Below, piece after piece: positions 1 to 11,104 of a stretch of DNA of 64,000 bases. Source of the DNA: Arthrobacter sp. PGP41 (GTDB taxonomy: Bacteria > Actinomycetota > Actinomycetes > Actinomycetales > Micrococcaceae); NCBI RefSeq assembly GCF_002953935.1, contig NZ_CP026514.1, forward strand, positions 2,542,001 through 2,606,000. Direction: 5' to 3'. The position numbers were made by a program, and so were the translations under genes. A model generated the notes under the pieces. That model worked only from the letters and a program-made list of their open reading frames with translations. It was not told where the DNA came from and made no database searches. Within the stretch, counting starts at the first letter, position 1; each line of letters starts with the position of its first letter.

Positions 1-11
1 GCCTCAGTCAT
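1..11 (-). CDS. probable first codons of proA (partial)
   Basis: An ATG on the minus strand at 11..9 reads Met-Thr-Glu before the window ends. A TAAACT hexamer at 18..23 (minus strand) lies exactly 6 nt upstream, the arrangement of a leaderless start. The gene directly downstream of proB is often proA (gamma-glutamyl phosphate reductase), so that is the likely identity. Only three codons are visible, so the product is inferred from context. Confidence 0.4.
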
Positions 12-37
12 GTTCCAAGTTTAGGCGAGCGGGAAGC

Positions 38-2870
<2,833 letters not shown>

Positions 2871-2883
2871 TCAGAACTGGTTG

Positions 2884-3147
2884 TTACTCTGCAGCTGCAG
2901 CAGCAACGATGTTGACGACGCGGCGACCGCGGCGGGTGCCGAATTCAACGGCGCCCGGGGTCAGGGCGAACAGGGTGTCGTCGCCGCCGCGGCCAACACC
3001 GGCGCCCGGGTGGAAGTGGGTGCCGCGCTGGCGGACGATGATCTCGCCGGCGGAAACTACCTGGCCGCCGAAGCGCTTGACGCCGAGGTACTGTGCGTTG
3101 GAGTCACGACCGTTGCGAGTGGAGCTCGCGCCCTTTTTATGTGCCAT
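2884..3147 (-). CDS. rpmA: 50S ribosomal protein L27
   Basis: L27 is a large-subunit protein whose N-terminus reaches the peptidyl transferase centre. The 87-residue product starts [19 protein letters not shown], the typical bL27 N-terminus without the cleavable extension seen in Firmicutes. The length is normal. It lies 61 nt downstream of rplU and 115 nt upstream of obgE on the same strand, the conserved rplU-rpmA-obgE operon order. Regulation is probably from the rplU promoter. Confidence 0.98.
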   Translation of the reverse strand: MAHKKGASSTRNGRDSNAQYLGVKRFGGQVVSAGEIIVRQRGTHFHPGAGVGRGGDDTLFALTPGAVEFGTRRGRRVVNIVAAAAAE

Positions 3148-3208
3148 CTGAAATGCCTGCCTCTAAATTCTGGGGAATCTGCTGAAAAACCTGAACAGTA
3201 ACGGAAGG

Positions 3209-3517
3209 TTACTTGATACCAGTGATCTTGACCTTGGTCAGTTCCTGGCGGTGACCCTGGCGCTTCTTGTAACCGGTCTTGTTCTTGAACTTCTGGATCA
3301 CAATCTTAGGACCACGGAGGTCCTGGAGGATCTCAGCCGTAACAGTTACCTTGGCCAGGTCAGCAGCGGCGGAGGTGACCTTGTCACCGTCAACCAGGAG
3401 CAGTGCGGGCAGCTGAATGGTGCTGCCAGCTCCACCGGCGACGCGGTTCAGGGTAACGAAGTCTCCAACGGAAACCTTCTCTTGGCGGCCGCCTGCGCGG
3501 ACAATCGCGTACACCAC
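3209..3517 (-). CDS. rplU: 50S ribosomal protein L21
   Basis: L21 binds 23S rRNA in the large subunit. The product is recognisable from [13 protein letters not shown] at the N-terminus and the basic C-terminal [10 protein letters not shown] stretch. Two starts are possible. The GTG at 3517 gives 102 residues, which matches the usual actinobacterial length, and AGAAGTGAG lies just upstream. A GTG at 3529 would add four residues (MSSQ) but leaves its GAGAGAA only 3 nt away. I prefer 3517. It is the first gene of the rplU-rpmA-obgE-proB group and has a 126-nt leader after the predicted promoter. Confidence 0.95.
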   Translation of the reverse strand: MVYAIVRAGGRQEKVSVGDFVTLNRVAGGAGSTIQLPALLLVDGDKVTSAAADLAKVTVTAEILQDLRGPKIVIQKFKNKTGYKKRQGHRQELTKVKITGIK

Positions 3518-3649
3518 TTGGGAACTCACTTCTCTCGACGTTTATTACAAATTTGCGTGCGGAACCCGGTGCCTGAATTGGTTGGGCTCTCGCTGTGCCT
3601 CAACGCCGTGGGGTCATAACCCAAGTGTTGGCGTAAGCACCGAAGATCT

Positions 3650-3679
3650 AGAATACGCTAATTTTGCCTTCGGCCGCAA
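3650..3679 (-). promoter_or_regulatory. predicted promoter for rplU-rpmA
   Basis: On the minus strand TTGCGG (3679..3674) and TATTCT (3655..3650) are separated by 18 nt, close to a housekeeping-sigma promoter. Transcription would start near 3643 and leave a leader of about 125 nt before rplU. Confidence 0.5.
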
Positions 3680-3781
3680 ATGAGGCTGGTTCCGGCGGGT
3701 TGTCTGTGATAGGTACCACAACACATTTCCCTGGCCGGGGGGGTGCCCCACCATAGTACCGGTGCTGTGGCCGTGCGGCCG

Positions 3782-5329
3782 TCAGGAATGAAGGCGCGGC
3801 GCGTCGAAAAATTCAACTTCCAGCCGGCACGACTGCCTGAACGCCGCGGCCATGGCTGTCCGGTCCCCTGCGGAAGCTGCGCGGCCGGCCCCGTCCACAA
3901 TGGCAACCGCCCTGCGGGTGGCCGCAGCGAAGTCCTCATCCGCGTACGTGCGCAGCCACTCCGCGTAGGGGTGGCCTGCTGGTTCCCCGGCAGCAACGAA
4001 CTGGGCGTGAAGCGTCTTGCCCACCTCGGCGTACAGCCAGAAGCACGGCAGGACTGCTGCCGCCAGCACGGCGTAACTGCCCGACGCCGATGCCGCCACC
4101 AGATGGTCCACGTAGGACTTGGTCACGGGCCCCAGCCGCGGCTCAACGGTCCGTGTACTGAGCCAGGAGCGGTGCAGTTCAGATTCGACTTCGAGGCACT
4201 GCTGGGCGGAGCGCGCCCAGAAGAGCTGTTCGGCTTCCGTTGGGGCGAGGGCGCTGGCACGCGCGAGCACCCGTGAGTAGCCGTTAAGGTAGATGGCGTC
4301 CTGGGCCAGGTAGTAGCCAAAGTGCTTCTCGGCCAGGTCGCCGGAGGCCAGTCCCTGGATAAACCCCAGGGAATAGATGGCCTCCAGGTGCTTCTCCGCT
4401 TCAGCCCACAGCTGCGCTGCGAAGCTGCCCTCAGCAGGCTGCGGCTGAAGGTGGTGGAAGTGGTGGACGGGCCCGTTGCCTGTTCCCACCTGCAACGCCT
4501 GCGAAGCCTCCAGCGCGCCGGACAACCAGGGCTTGACCTCCCGGAGGGCTGCCTCCCAGTCCCCCAGCCGCACCTGGACTGTGGCCATGGCTGATGACAG
4601 CGAACAACCGGTGCCGTGGCTGTTCCGCGTGGCCACGCGCTTGCCCGGGACCACCACCACGTCCTGGCCAAGCGTGCCCGCAGTGCTGACAAGGGCGTCG
4701 GGGCATTCTTCCCCCGCCAAGTGCCCGCCCTTCACAAGCACCGTCGCCCCCGTGGCGGAGGAGAGCTCGCGGCCCTGTTCCAGGGCGCCTTCCCAGCTCT
4801 CCTGCACGTCCCCGCCCACCAGCATGGCAAGTTCAGTCAGGTTGGGCGTGATGAGGTGCGCCAGCGGCAGCAGCCCGCGTAGCGCGGCTTCGGCGGATTC
4901 CTGCAGGAGCCGGTCACCGCTGGTGGCCACCATGACAGGGTCCAAAACCACGACGCCGGGACGCACTTTTTCGAGCCACGCCCGGACAGCTTCGATCACC
5001 CCGCTGTCACCCAGCATCCCGATTTTCACGGCGTCGATGCTGATGTCCTCACTGAGCGCGTCAAGTTGCTGGGTAAGGAAGGCCGCGGGGGGAACGTGGA
5101 CGCCGCGCACGCCGCGGGTGTTCTGCACGGTGAGGGCAGTGATGGCAGCCATTCCGAAGCCGCCGTGGGCCGCGATGCTTTTCAGGTCCGCCTGGACGCC
5201 GGCTCCGCCGGAAGGATCGGAGCCCGCAATGGAGAGGACCCGGGGCACGTCCCGCCGCTGGCCGGACTGTGTTGCAGGAGCAGGCGCTCCCTCAACGCTG
5301 GCAGCGGGCATTTCGAGAGTTGAAGACAA
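3782..5329 (-). CDS. thiD: bifunctional HMP-phosphate kinase / TenA thiaminase II-like fusion
   Basis: Thiamin pyrimidine metabolism. The N-terminal half (about residues 30-285) is a ThiD-type hydroxymethylpyrimidine (phosphate) kinase, with GSDPSGGAG near residue 36 and the NSHGTGCS anion-hole motif. The C-terminal half (about 305-510) is a TenA domain. It carries the LPCFWLY motif (Cys near 429) and the EFFD end with its glutamate, corresponding to the TenA catalytic Cys and Glu. The TTG start at 5329 is chosen because AGGGA, the 3' edge of the TPP riboswitch, sits 6 nt before it; an ATG at 5311 is the alternative. The fusion suggests salvage of degraded thiamin pyrimidine coupled directly to phosphorylation. 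Confidence 0.93.
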   Translation of the reverse strand: MSSTLEMPAASVEGAPAPATQSGQRRDVPRVLSIAGSDPSGGAGVQADLKSIAAHGGFGMAAITALTVQNTRGVRGVHVPPAAFLTQQLDALSEDISIDAVKIGMLGDSGVIEAVRAWLEKVRPGVVVLDPVMVATSGDRLLQESAEAALRGLLPLAHLITPNLTELAMLVGGDVQESWEGALEQGRELSSATGATVLVKGGHLAGEECPDALVSTAGTLGQDVVVVPGKRVATRNSHGTGCSLSSAMATVQVRLGDWEAALREVKPWLSGALEASQALQVGTGNGPVHHFHHLQPQPAEGSFAAQLWAEAEKHLEAIYSLGFIQGLASGDLAEKHFGYYLAQDAIYLNGYSRVLARASALAPTEAEQLFWARSAQQCLEVESELHRSWLSTRTVEPRLGPVTKSYVDHLVAASASGSYAVLAAAVLPCFWLYAEVGKTLHAQFVAAGEPAGHPYAEWLRTYADEDFAAATRRAVAIVDGAGRAASAGDRTAMAAAFRQSCRLEVEFFDAPRLHS

Positions 5330-5333
5330 GAGA

Positions 5334-5412
5334 CATCCCTTCGCCGGTGCTAGCCGGACAGGTTCAACGGGTGTGGATCTCAGCCGGCCCTCTGCGCGGC
5401 ACCCCGTGTCGG
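5334..5412 (-). promoter_or_regulatory. TPP riboswitch (THI element)
   Basis: Read on the minus strand, the leader contains the THI-box landmarks in order: GGGGTGCC, then GGCTGAGAT, then ACCCGTTGAACCTG, then CCGGCTAGCACCGGCG and GAAGGGA. The final AGGGA doubles as the ribosome binding site of the thiD-tenA gene. Ligand binding would therefore hide the RBS (translational control), the common actinobacterial mode. A TAGGCT hexamer at 5424..5419 is a plausible -10. Confidence 0.95.
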
Positions 5413-5484
5413 TTCACCAGCCTAGCTTTTTTGCTGGGCTCAGGGCGAAGGTGACGCCGTGCGACTGTTGCGGCCTTAAATGCC

Positions 5485-5525
5485 GGATGCCCGGCCGCCC
5501 ACGCGTGGTGGGCGGCCGGGCATCC
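5485..5525 (-). terminator. terminator of rne
   Basis: A perfect 17-bp inverted repeat (5485-5501 with 5509-5525) with a 7-nt loop lies 22 nt past the ribonuclease E/G stop codon. The T-run after it is weak (CATTTAAGG on the minus strand). Confidence 0.7.
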
Positions 5526-5546
5526 TGGCGTGTCGCGTGCGGTGGC

Positions 5547-8500
5547 CTACAGCTCCGAAGCCGGAACCCCGACGCCCAGGATGATGGGTTCCGCGGCAGG
5601 CTTGGCGTTGCCTGCGGCGGGGGCACCTGCCTGGCCAGCTTCCGGCGCCTTTGCTGAGTGTGAGTGCCCTGCCGCCTCGGCGGGGACATTCTCGTGCTGC
5701 TGGACGGAGGTCTGGTTGGCCGCCCCCTGGGCGCGGCTGGCGCTGCGGTTGCGGCGTGCCCGGCGCGGGCGGGACTGTTCCACGGTGTGGTCGGAATAGT
5801 CCTTCTCCGGCGCGGCAGGGGCAGCCTGCAGCTGCTCGGACCGGACCCGCGGAGACTCCGCCCGCGGCGCCCGGACCTGTTCCGGTTCCCGCTGCGCCTG
5901 TTCCGGCGCCGGCAGTCCCGGCTGCCCGGCCGTGGCTTCGGCGGCCGGGGCGGGTTCACCGAGGTGGGCGAAGGCCTCAGCGAGGCGGTCCAGCGTCAGG
6001 GCGGGCTTCGGCTGCTGCTCCTCCGCGTGCTCCACGAACGGCAGTGCAACTTCCTCCCCGCCGAAGGTGAGGACGGCGGCGGGCCTGGAGGCGTCGCCGT
6101 CGTGCTTCCCTGTTTCCGCCGGCGCCGCGGGCTGGGCCTGCGGAGCCTGCCTGGCCGCGGCCACCTCGTCGTCGTGCAGATGGGCGGCGTGCGCTGCCGC
6201 AGCAATGTTGGCAAGGGCAAGCCGGGTGGCTTCGGCCTTGGCGTGCCGCTCGGCGTCCGTGGGGTCGGGGTGGACCGTGTGCACGTGGAGGGCAGCTGCG
6301 GGAGCAGCATCCACCTGCTGGCCGCCGCGGCCGCGGCGGCGCTTCCGGTCGGGACGGACGCCGGGCTGGCTGCTGTCCCCACGCTGCGCCTCAGTACGGT
6401 GGCTTTCGTTCCGGACGTCCGGGCGGGCGTCCGAGCGCTGAACATGGTGTTCAGCCGCCACGATGTTGGCCCGGCGGTGCTCCACGGGGTCATCGTGGGT
6501 CACCACGCCGCGGCCGGCGCAGGCCTCGCACTGCTCGCCAAACACTTCAAGGAGCCCGGTGCCCATCCGCTTGCGCGTCATCTGCACCAGGCCAAGCGAC
6601 GTTACTTCGGCAACCTGGTGTTTGGTGCGGTCCCGTCCCAGGCACTCCACCATCCTGCGGAGGACGAGGTCGCGGTTCGATTCCAGGACCATGTCGATGA
6701 AGTCGATGACGATGATGCCGCCGATATCGCGCAGGCGGAGCTGGCGGACCACTTCCTCCGCAGCTTCCAGGTTGTTCTTGGTGACGGTCTCTTCAAGGTT
6801 GCCGCCGCTGCCGGTGAATTTGCCGGTGTTGACGTCCACCACGGTCATGGCCTCGGTGCGGTCGATCACCAGCGAGCCGCCGGAGGGCAGGAAGACCTTC
6901 CGTTCCAGTGCCTTGTGGATCTGTTCGTCGATCCGCCATGCGCTGAAGATGTCCTGGTCCTTGGTCCATTTCTCGAGGCGCCCCACGAGATCGGGAGCAA
7001 CGTAGGTGACGTACGCCTCGATGGTGTCCCAGGCTTCCTCGCCGGAGACGATCAGCTTGGAGAAGTCCTCGTTGAAGACGTCGCGGACCACCTTGATGGT
7101 CAGGTCCGGTTCGCCGTACAGCAGCTCCGGAGCAAGGATCTTGGTGGACTTCGACTGGCTTTCGATACCTTCCCACTGTGCCCGCAGCCGGTTGATGTCG
7201 TGGGTCAGCTCTTCCTCGGAGGCGCCTTCCGCAGCGGTCCGGACAATCACGCCGGCCTGCTCGGGGAGGCGGTCCTTGAGGATCCGCTTGAGGCGGTTGC
7301 GTTCGACGTCGGGCAGCTTGCGGGAGATGCCGGTCATGGAACCGCCGGGAACGAAGACCAGGTAGCGGCCCGGCAGCGAGATCTGGCTGGTCAGGCGCGC
7401 GCCCTTGTGGCCCACGGGGTCCTTGGTGACCTGGACCAGCACGGTGTCGCCGGACTTGAGCGCGTTTTCAATGCGGCGCTGCTTGCCCTCGAGGTTCACG
7501 GCGTCCCAGTTGACTTCGCCGGCGTACAGGACGGCGTTGCGGCCGCGTCCGATGTCCACGAAGGCAGCTTCCATGGACGGCAGCACGTTCTGGACCTTGC
7601 CCAGGTAGACGTTGCCGATCAGGGAATCCTGCTGGGTCTTGGAGACAAAGTGCTCGGCCAGGACGCCGTCTTCCAGGACGGCAATCTGGATTCTGTCATC
7701 GCGCTGGCGCACGATCATCTGCCGGTCCACAGACTCCCGGCGGGCCAGGAACTCGGCTTCGGTAATGACGGTGCGGCGGCGGCCGGTGTCGCGTGATTCG
7801 CGGCGGCGCTGCTTCTTGGCCTCCAGGCGGGTGGAACCCTTGACGCTGGTGACCCGGTTGCTGACCGCGGGTTCGCTCACGGCGCGCGGTGCGCGGACGC
7901 GGGTCACCGTGTTGGGCGGATCCTCGTCTCCGCCGCCCGTCAGTTCAAGGTCCTGGTCGCCACGGCGGCGGCGGCGCCGACGGCGGGACGTCACGCCCTC
8001 GTCGGCCTGCGCACCGGATTCCTCATCGGCGTCATCGGCAGCATCGGTCTCTGCATCAGAGTTCTCGGCGTCTTCGCCGTCACGCTCACCGGTCCTGCTG
8101 CGTCCGCGGCGGCCGCGGCCGCGGCGCCTCCGGCGGTTACCGGCGTCGTCTGAATCGTCCTCGGTGTCCTCTTCTTCAGCTTCTTCCATGGCGGCCGGTG
8201 CGGGCCGGACTACGGCGCTGAGATCCGGGGCCTGGAACAGGACGGAGGTGGCGGAGCCGGGCTCCAAAAAGAGGGAGCCGAAAGGGCTTGCCGCGGCGGA
8301 GGCGGCTTCAGGTTTTGCAGCAGGGGCGGCTGCCGGTTCAGCTGCGGCAGCCGCCGGGCCGGCAACGGGTGCAGCTTCAGGGGCGGGTGCAGCTTCAGCG
8401 CGTGCAGCTTCAGGGGCGGGCGCAGCTTCAGCGGGTGCGGCTTCGGGGGCGGGTGCAGCTTCAGCGCGTGCGGCTTCAGCGGGTGCGGCTTCTGCCGCCG

Positions 8501-8957
8501 GCGTCTCTGCCTGCTCCGCCGCGGCCGCCACCGCGGGGGCGGAGGTCTTGCGGGTGGCAACCCGCCGGCGTCGGACGGGTTTTGCGTCCTCCCCGGCGGC
8601 TTCCGAAGGCGCGCCGGCTGACGCAGCCTGCGTGCCGGCGTCGTTACCGGCAGCGGCGGCTGCCTCCTCGGCGAAAGCCGGAAGCGGCTCGGCGGGGTCA
8701 ACCTTCTTCCTGGAACGGCTCCTGCGGACGGGGGCCTTCGCCTCAGCGGCGTCAGGATCCGGCACTGCGTTCGTGCCGGGCTCTGCGGCCCTGGCCTCTG
8801 CCTGCACGGAATCTGCGCCCGCGACGTCTGTTTCGGCGAGGGCGTCACTGGCCTTGGGAGCGGCTTTCCGCCTGGTCCTCGTGGCCTTCTTCGGCTCGGC
8901 CGCGGCACCCGTGGCCGCTGCTTCATCGTTAACGGCTAAAACTTGTTCATTATCCAT
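5547..8957 (-). CDS. rne: ribonuclease E/G
   Basis: Endoribonuclease for mRNA decay and rRNA/tRNA maturation. The 1136-residue product has a long N-terminal extension (about 1-400) rich in Ala, Glu and Pro with Arg/Lys clusters. The catalytic core follows: an S1 domain (about 420-520), an RNase-H-like and DNase-I-like region with DVNTGKF near 706 and IVIDFIDMV (catalytic Asp residues), and the zinc-link CEACAGRG near 807. A second low-complexity tail of about 320 residues completes it. This disordered-core-disordered layout is typical of actinobacterial RNase E. The ATG at 8957 is preceded by CAGGAGTG; the open frame extends 106 codons further without conserved sequence. The acidic/basic tails probably bind RNA and degradosome partners (inference). 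Confidence 0.95.
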   Translation of the reverse strand: MDNEQVLAVNDEAAATGAAAEPKKATRTRRKAAPKASDALAETDVAGADSVQAEARAAEPGTNAVPDPDAAEAKAPVRRSRSRKKVDPAEPLPAFAEEAAAAAGNDAGTQAASAGAPSEAAGEDAKPVRRRRVATRKTSAPAVAAAAEQAETPAAEAAPAEAARAEAAPAPEAAPAEAAPAPEAARAEAAPAPEAAPVAGPAAAAAEPAAAPAAKPEAASAAASPFGSLFLEPGSATSVLFQAPDLSAVVRPAPAAMEEAEEEDTEDDSDDAGNRRRRRGRGRRGRSRTGERDGEDAENSDAETDAADDADEESGAQADEGVTSRRRRRRRRGDQDLELTGGGDEDPPNTVTRVRAPRAVSEPAVSNRVTSVKGSTRLEAKKQRRRESRDTGRRRTVITEAEFLARRESVDRQMIVRQRDDRIQIAVLEDGVLAEHFVSKTQQDSLIGNVYLGKVQNVLPSMEAAFVDIGRGRNAVLYAGEVNWDAVNLEGKQRRIENALKSGDTVLVQVTKDPVGHKGARLTSQISLPGRYLVFVPGGSMTGISRKLPDVERNRLKRILKDRLPEQAGVIVRTAAEGASEEELTHDINRLRAQWEGIESQSKSTKILAPELLYGEPDLTIKVVRDVFNEDFSKLIVSGEEAWDTIEAYVTYVAPDLVGRLEKWTKDQDIFSAWRIDEQIHKALERKVFLPSGGSLVIDRTEAMTVVDVNTGKFTGSGGNLEETVTKNNLEAAEEVVRQLRLRDIGGIIVIDFIDMVLESNRDLVLRRMVECLGRDRTKHQVAEVTSLGLVQMTRKRMGTGLLEVFGEQCEACAGRGVVTHDDPVEHRRANIVAAEHHVQRSDARPDVRNESHRTEAQRGDSSQPGVRPDRKRRRGRGGQQVDAAPAAALHVHTVHPDPTDAERHAKAEATRLALANIAAAAHAAHLHDDEVAAARQAPQAQPAAPAETGKHDGDASRPAAVLTFGGEEVALPFVEHAEEQQPKPALTLDRLAEAFAHLGEPAPAAEATAGQPGLPAPEQAQREPEQVRAPRAESPRVRSEQLQAAPAAPEKDYSDHTVEQSRPRRARRNRSASRAQGAANQTSVQQHENVPAEAAGHSHSAKAPEAGQAGAPAAGNAKPAAEPIILGVGVPASEL
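8368..8466 (-). repeat. three 33-bp tandem repeats inside rne
   Basis: Three near-identical 33-bp units (8368-8400, 8401-8433, 8434-8466) encode copies of the 11-residue unit AEAAPAPEAA(P/R) in the N-terminal extension of ribonuclease E/G. A partial fourth unit follows. Confidence 0.9.
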
Positions 8958-9398
8958 ATGTGGCAACACTCCTGCCCCTGACGTACCGCCACATCCGGCA
9001 CCCATTGGGGCACATATTGTCAAAACCCGCAGGCGTTGACAGAAGTCAAGTGGATACCCCCAGGTTCGCACCGGCAGTGGGGTGCGGCAGCCCGTGGGGG
9101 CCGGCAGGATGTTCAAAAACCCGTTGTTTCCAAATGCCACAACCAGGTGCCGCCCAATGGAGTTGCGGGAGGCCGGATCAACAAACCCAAAGCCCGCGCT
9201 GCTCGTCACTGGCGGTCTTGCGAACAAGCCACCGGACCGGAGTCCGAATGTGGATCGGGTTCCAGCCACGTTCATTCTCTCATACCCGGACTATTCCACG
9301 GCGGAAGGGGCGCTGCCTGTTCCCTTCCCTGAAGGGTCTTTCCAGCCGCCGGCGTTACAATCGGGCAAGGAGCACCCGATGAAAAGGACGCCTTGCCA
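8958..9398. other. 441-bp divergent intergenic region, no gene found
   Basis: This lies between the divergent rne and VKOR genes. It should hold both promoters and a long rne leader, which in many bacteria carries autoregulatory structure. I found no confident -35/-10 pair. TATGAG around 9277-9282 on the minus strand is a weak -10 candidate. No ORF here looks coding. Confidence 0.5.
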
Positions 9399-10070
9399 AT
9401 GCCCAGCATTTCCCCCGTCAGCGGCACCCACACGCCGGAGCGGACTGTTGATCCGGACACCAGCGAGGCCGGAGCCCGCCCGCCCATGACCCGCGACCGG
9501 CCCCTCGGCTGGCTGCTGGTGGTCACCGGGGTGGTTGGCTGGCTTGCCTCCGGAACACTGGTCCTGGAGAAACTGGAGGTCCTCAAGGATCCTAACCACA
9601 CCACGGTGTGCGATGTGAACCCCTGGATCTCCTGCGGCCAGGTGATGCAGACCTGGCAAAGCTCGCTGTTCGGCTTCCCCAATATGTTCATCGGAATCGT
9701 GGCCTTCGCCATCACCATCACGGTGGGAATGGCGCTGCTCGCCGGCGCCAACTTTGCCCGGTGGTACTGGCTTGGCCTGCAGGCCGGCGTCACACTCGGC
9801 TTCGCGTTTGTGGTGTGGCTGTGGTCGCAGGCGCTGTACGTCATCCACATCCTGTGCCCGTTCTGCATGATTGTATGGGCGGCAATGATACCGCTCTTCG
9901 TGTGGGTGACCATCCGGAACATCAGCGCCGGCGTGATCCCGGTGCCGGCCAAGGCCGCACGCATTCTGGGTGACTCCGGCTGGATCATCACGGCCCTGCT
10001 CTACGTCGCCGCTATCGCCACCATCTTCTTCGCCTTTATCCAGGTTTTCGCCGGAACGTCAGGGTTCTAG
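9399..10070 (+). CDS. vitamin K epoxide reductase family membrane protein
   Basis: Bacterial VKOR homologues reoxidise DsbA-like proteins, using quinone, to form disulfides in exported proteins. The 223-residue product has four or five hydrophobic segments after a hydrophilic N-terminus of about 30 residues. Two cysteine pairs are visible: VCDVNPWISC in the first external loop and the CPFC active-site motif near the end of a later helix. The ATG at 9399 is chosen because AAGGACG lies 8-10 nt upstream; a TTG at 9393 would be too close. It is monocistronic and divergent from rne. Its partner oxidase is not evident nearby, as the DsbA-like gene at 21.5 kb looks cytosolic. Confidence 0.9.
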   Translation: MPSISPVSGTHTPERTVDPDTSEAGARPPMTRDRPLGWLLVVTGVVGWLASGTLVLEKLEVLKDPNHTTVCDVNPWISCGQVMQTWQSSLFGFPNMFIGIVAFAITITVGMALLAGANFARWYWLGLQAGVTLGFAFVVWLWSQALYVIHILCPFCMIVWAAMIPLFVWVTIRNISAGVIPVPAKAARILGDSGWIITALLYVAAIATIFFAFIQVFAGTSGF

Positions 10071-10211
10071 GGCTGCGCTTCCTCGTCGGCAAAGATGAGT
10101 ACCCTGTACTCGTGCGCCAGCAGCCCGGCCGCGCTCTAATTGAGGCAGGACTGCCGGAAACCCGGATCCGGGGCCAGCGGCAGTTCCTTCAACGAGAGAG
10201 GATCAGCTGCA

Positions 10212-10487
10212 ATGAAAATCTTCCTTACGAGGGCAGCCTTGCCACTGGCACTGGGGGTCTGCCTTGTCGGAATGGCCGGAATCCCCGCCCTCGCTGCAGA
10301 TCCGCCCGCGGCAGAACAATCACCGGTGGGCGGAGACCACGCCCATCCGCACTTTGTCATGACCGGCAACGGCTGCGTGGACATCAACCAGGTGCTGTTT
10401 GAGCCCGATGTGAGGGGCATGCATCGTGCCGCCGCCGTAACGGGAACGGACAAGGGGCCTTGGCACGGCGCCTGCCCAACTTCCTGA
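10212..10487 (+). CDS. small secreted protein, unknown function
   Basis: I do not recognise a family. The 91-residue product has a clear Sec signal peptide: MKIF, an R, a hydrophobic run, then ALAAD, with cleavage likely after residue 28. The mature part of about 63 residues has two cysteines (GNGC and HGAC) and several histidines (GGDHAHPHF, GMHRA). A single disulfide or metal binding is conceivable. The ATG at 10212 is preceded by GAGAGAGGA. The longer in-frame ORF from 10140 would bury the signal peptide, so it is rejected. The gene stands alone between VKOR and ndk. Confidence 0.75.
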   Translation: MKIFLTRAALPLALGVCLVGMAGIPALAADPPAAEQSPVGGDHAHPHFVMTGNGCVDINQVLFEPDVRGMHRAAAVTGTDKGPWHGACPTS

Positions 10488-10547
10488 CGGCGCAGTTCCA
10501 CACCGGCACGCCCGCCTGAGGCACCTTGGGCTCACCACATTCCAAGA

Positions 10548-10585
10548 GACACCTGAGGCCCCGGTTTCCCGGGGCCCCAGGTGTC
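10548..10585. terminator. bidirectional terminator between the small secreted gene and ndk
   Basis: A long inverted repeat (GACACCTGAGGCCCCGG with its near-complement, TTTC loop) lies between convergent genes, 60 nt past the upstream stop and 32 nt from the ndk stop. Confidence 0.8.
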
Positions 10586-10617
10586 TGTTCACGCAGCGAA
10601 TCCGGCAGTCTCCGGAC

Positions 10618-11037
10618 CTATGCCTGGAACCAGATCTTGATCTCGCGCTCCGCGGAATCGGTGGAGTCTGAGCCGTGCACCAGGTTCTGCTGGACCTTCA
10701 GGCCCCAGTCACGGCCGAAATCGCCGCGGATGGTACCGGGGGCCGCCGTGGTGGGATCGGTGGTGCCGGCCAGGGAGCGGAATCCCTCGATGACCCGGTG
10801 GCCCTCGAAGATGGCTGCAACAACAGGGCCGCTGAGCATGAATTCCACCAGGGGCTCGTAGAAGGGCTTGCCCACGTGCTCCTCATAGTGCTGTTCCAGG
10901 AGTTCGCGCGAGGCGTCTACCTTCTTGAGTTCGGCCAGGGTGTAGCCCTTGGCTTCGATCCGGGCCAGGATGGCGCCGGTCAGGTTACGGGCGACGCCGT
11001 CGGGCTTGATCAGGACGAGGGTGCGCTCAGTGGTCAC
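10618..11037 (-). CDS. ndk: nucleoside diphosphate kinase
   Basis: Transfers the gamma-phosphate between nucleoside triphosphates and diphosphates through a phosphohistidine. The 139-residue product has the expected length, the N-terminal [10 protein letters not shown] strand and the catalytic [14 protein letters not shown] motif near the C-terminus. The start is a GTG at 11037 with GGAGCA 5 nt upstream. A TAGACT -10 candidate lies at 11079..11074 on the minus strand, giving a leader of about 30 nt. It sits downstream of folC and the DUF4233 gene on the same strand, with a 67-nt gap. Confidence 0.98.
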   Translation of the reverse strand: MTTERTLVLIKPDGVARNLTGAILARIEAKGYTLAELKKVDASRELLEQHYEEHVGKPFYEPLVEFMLSGPVVAAIFEGHRVIEGFRSLAGTTDPTTAAPGTIRGDFGRDWGLKVQQNLVHGSDSTDSAEREIKIWFQA

Positions 11038-11104
11038 GACTGCTCCAATGCGTTGGGATGGGTTTCGGGGACAAGTCTACGGGGACTTGCCTACAGGAAC
11101 TTGC

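Noticed and set aside
8368..8466. CRISPR-like repeat array
   Set aside because: The repeats are contiguous, without spacers, and are in frame within the RNase E gene.
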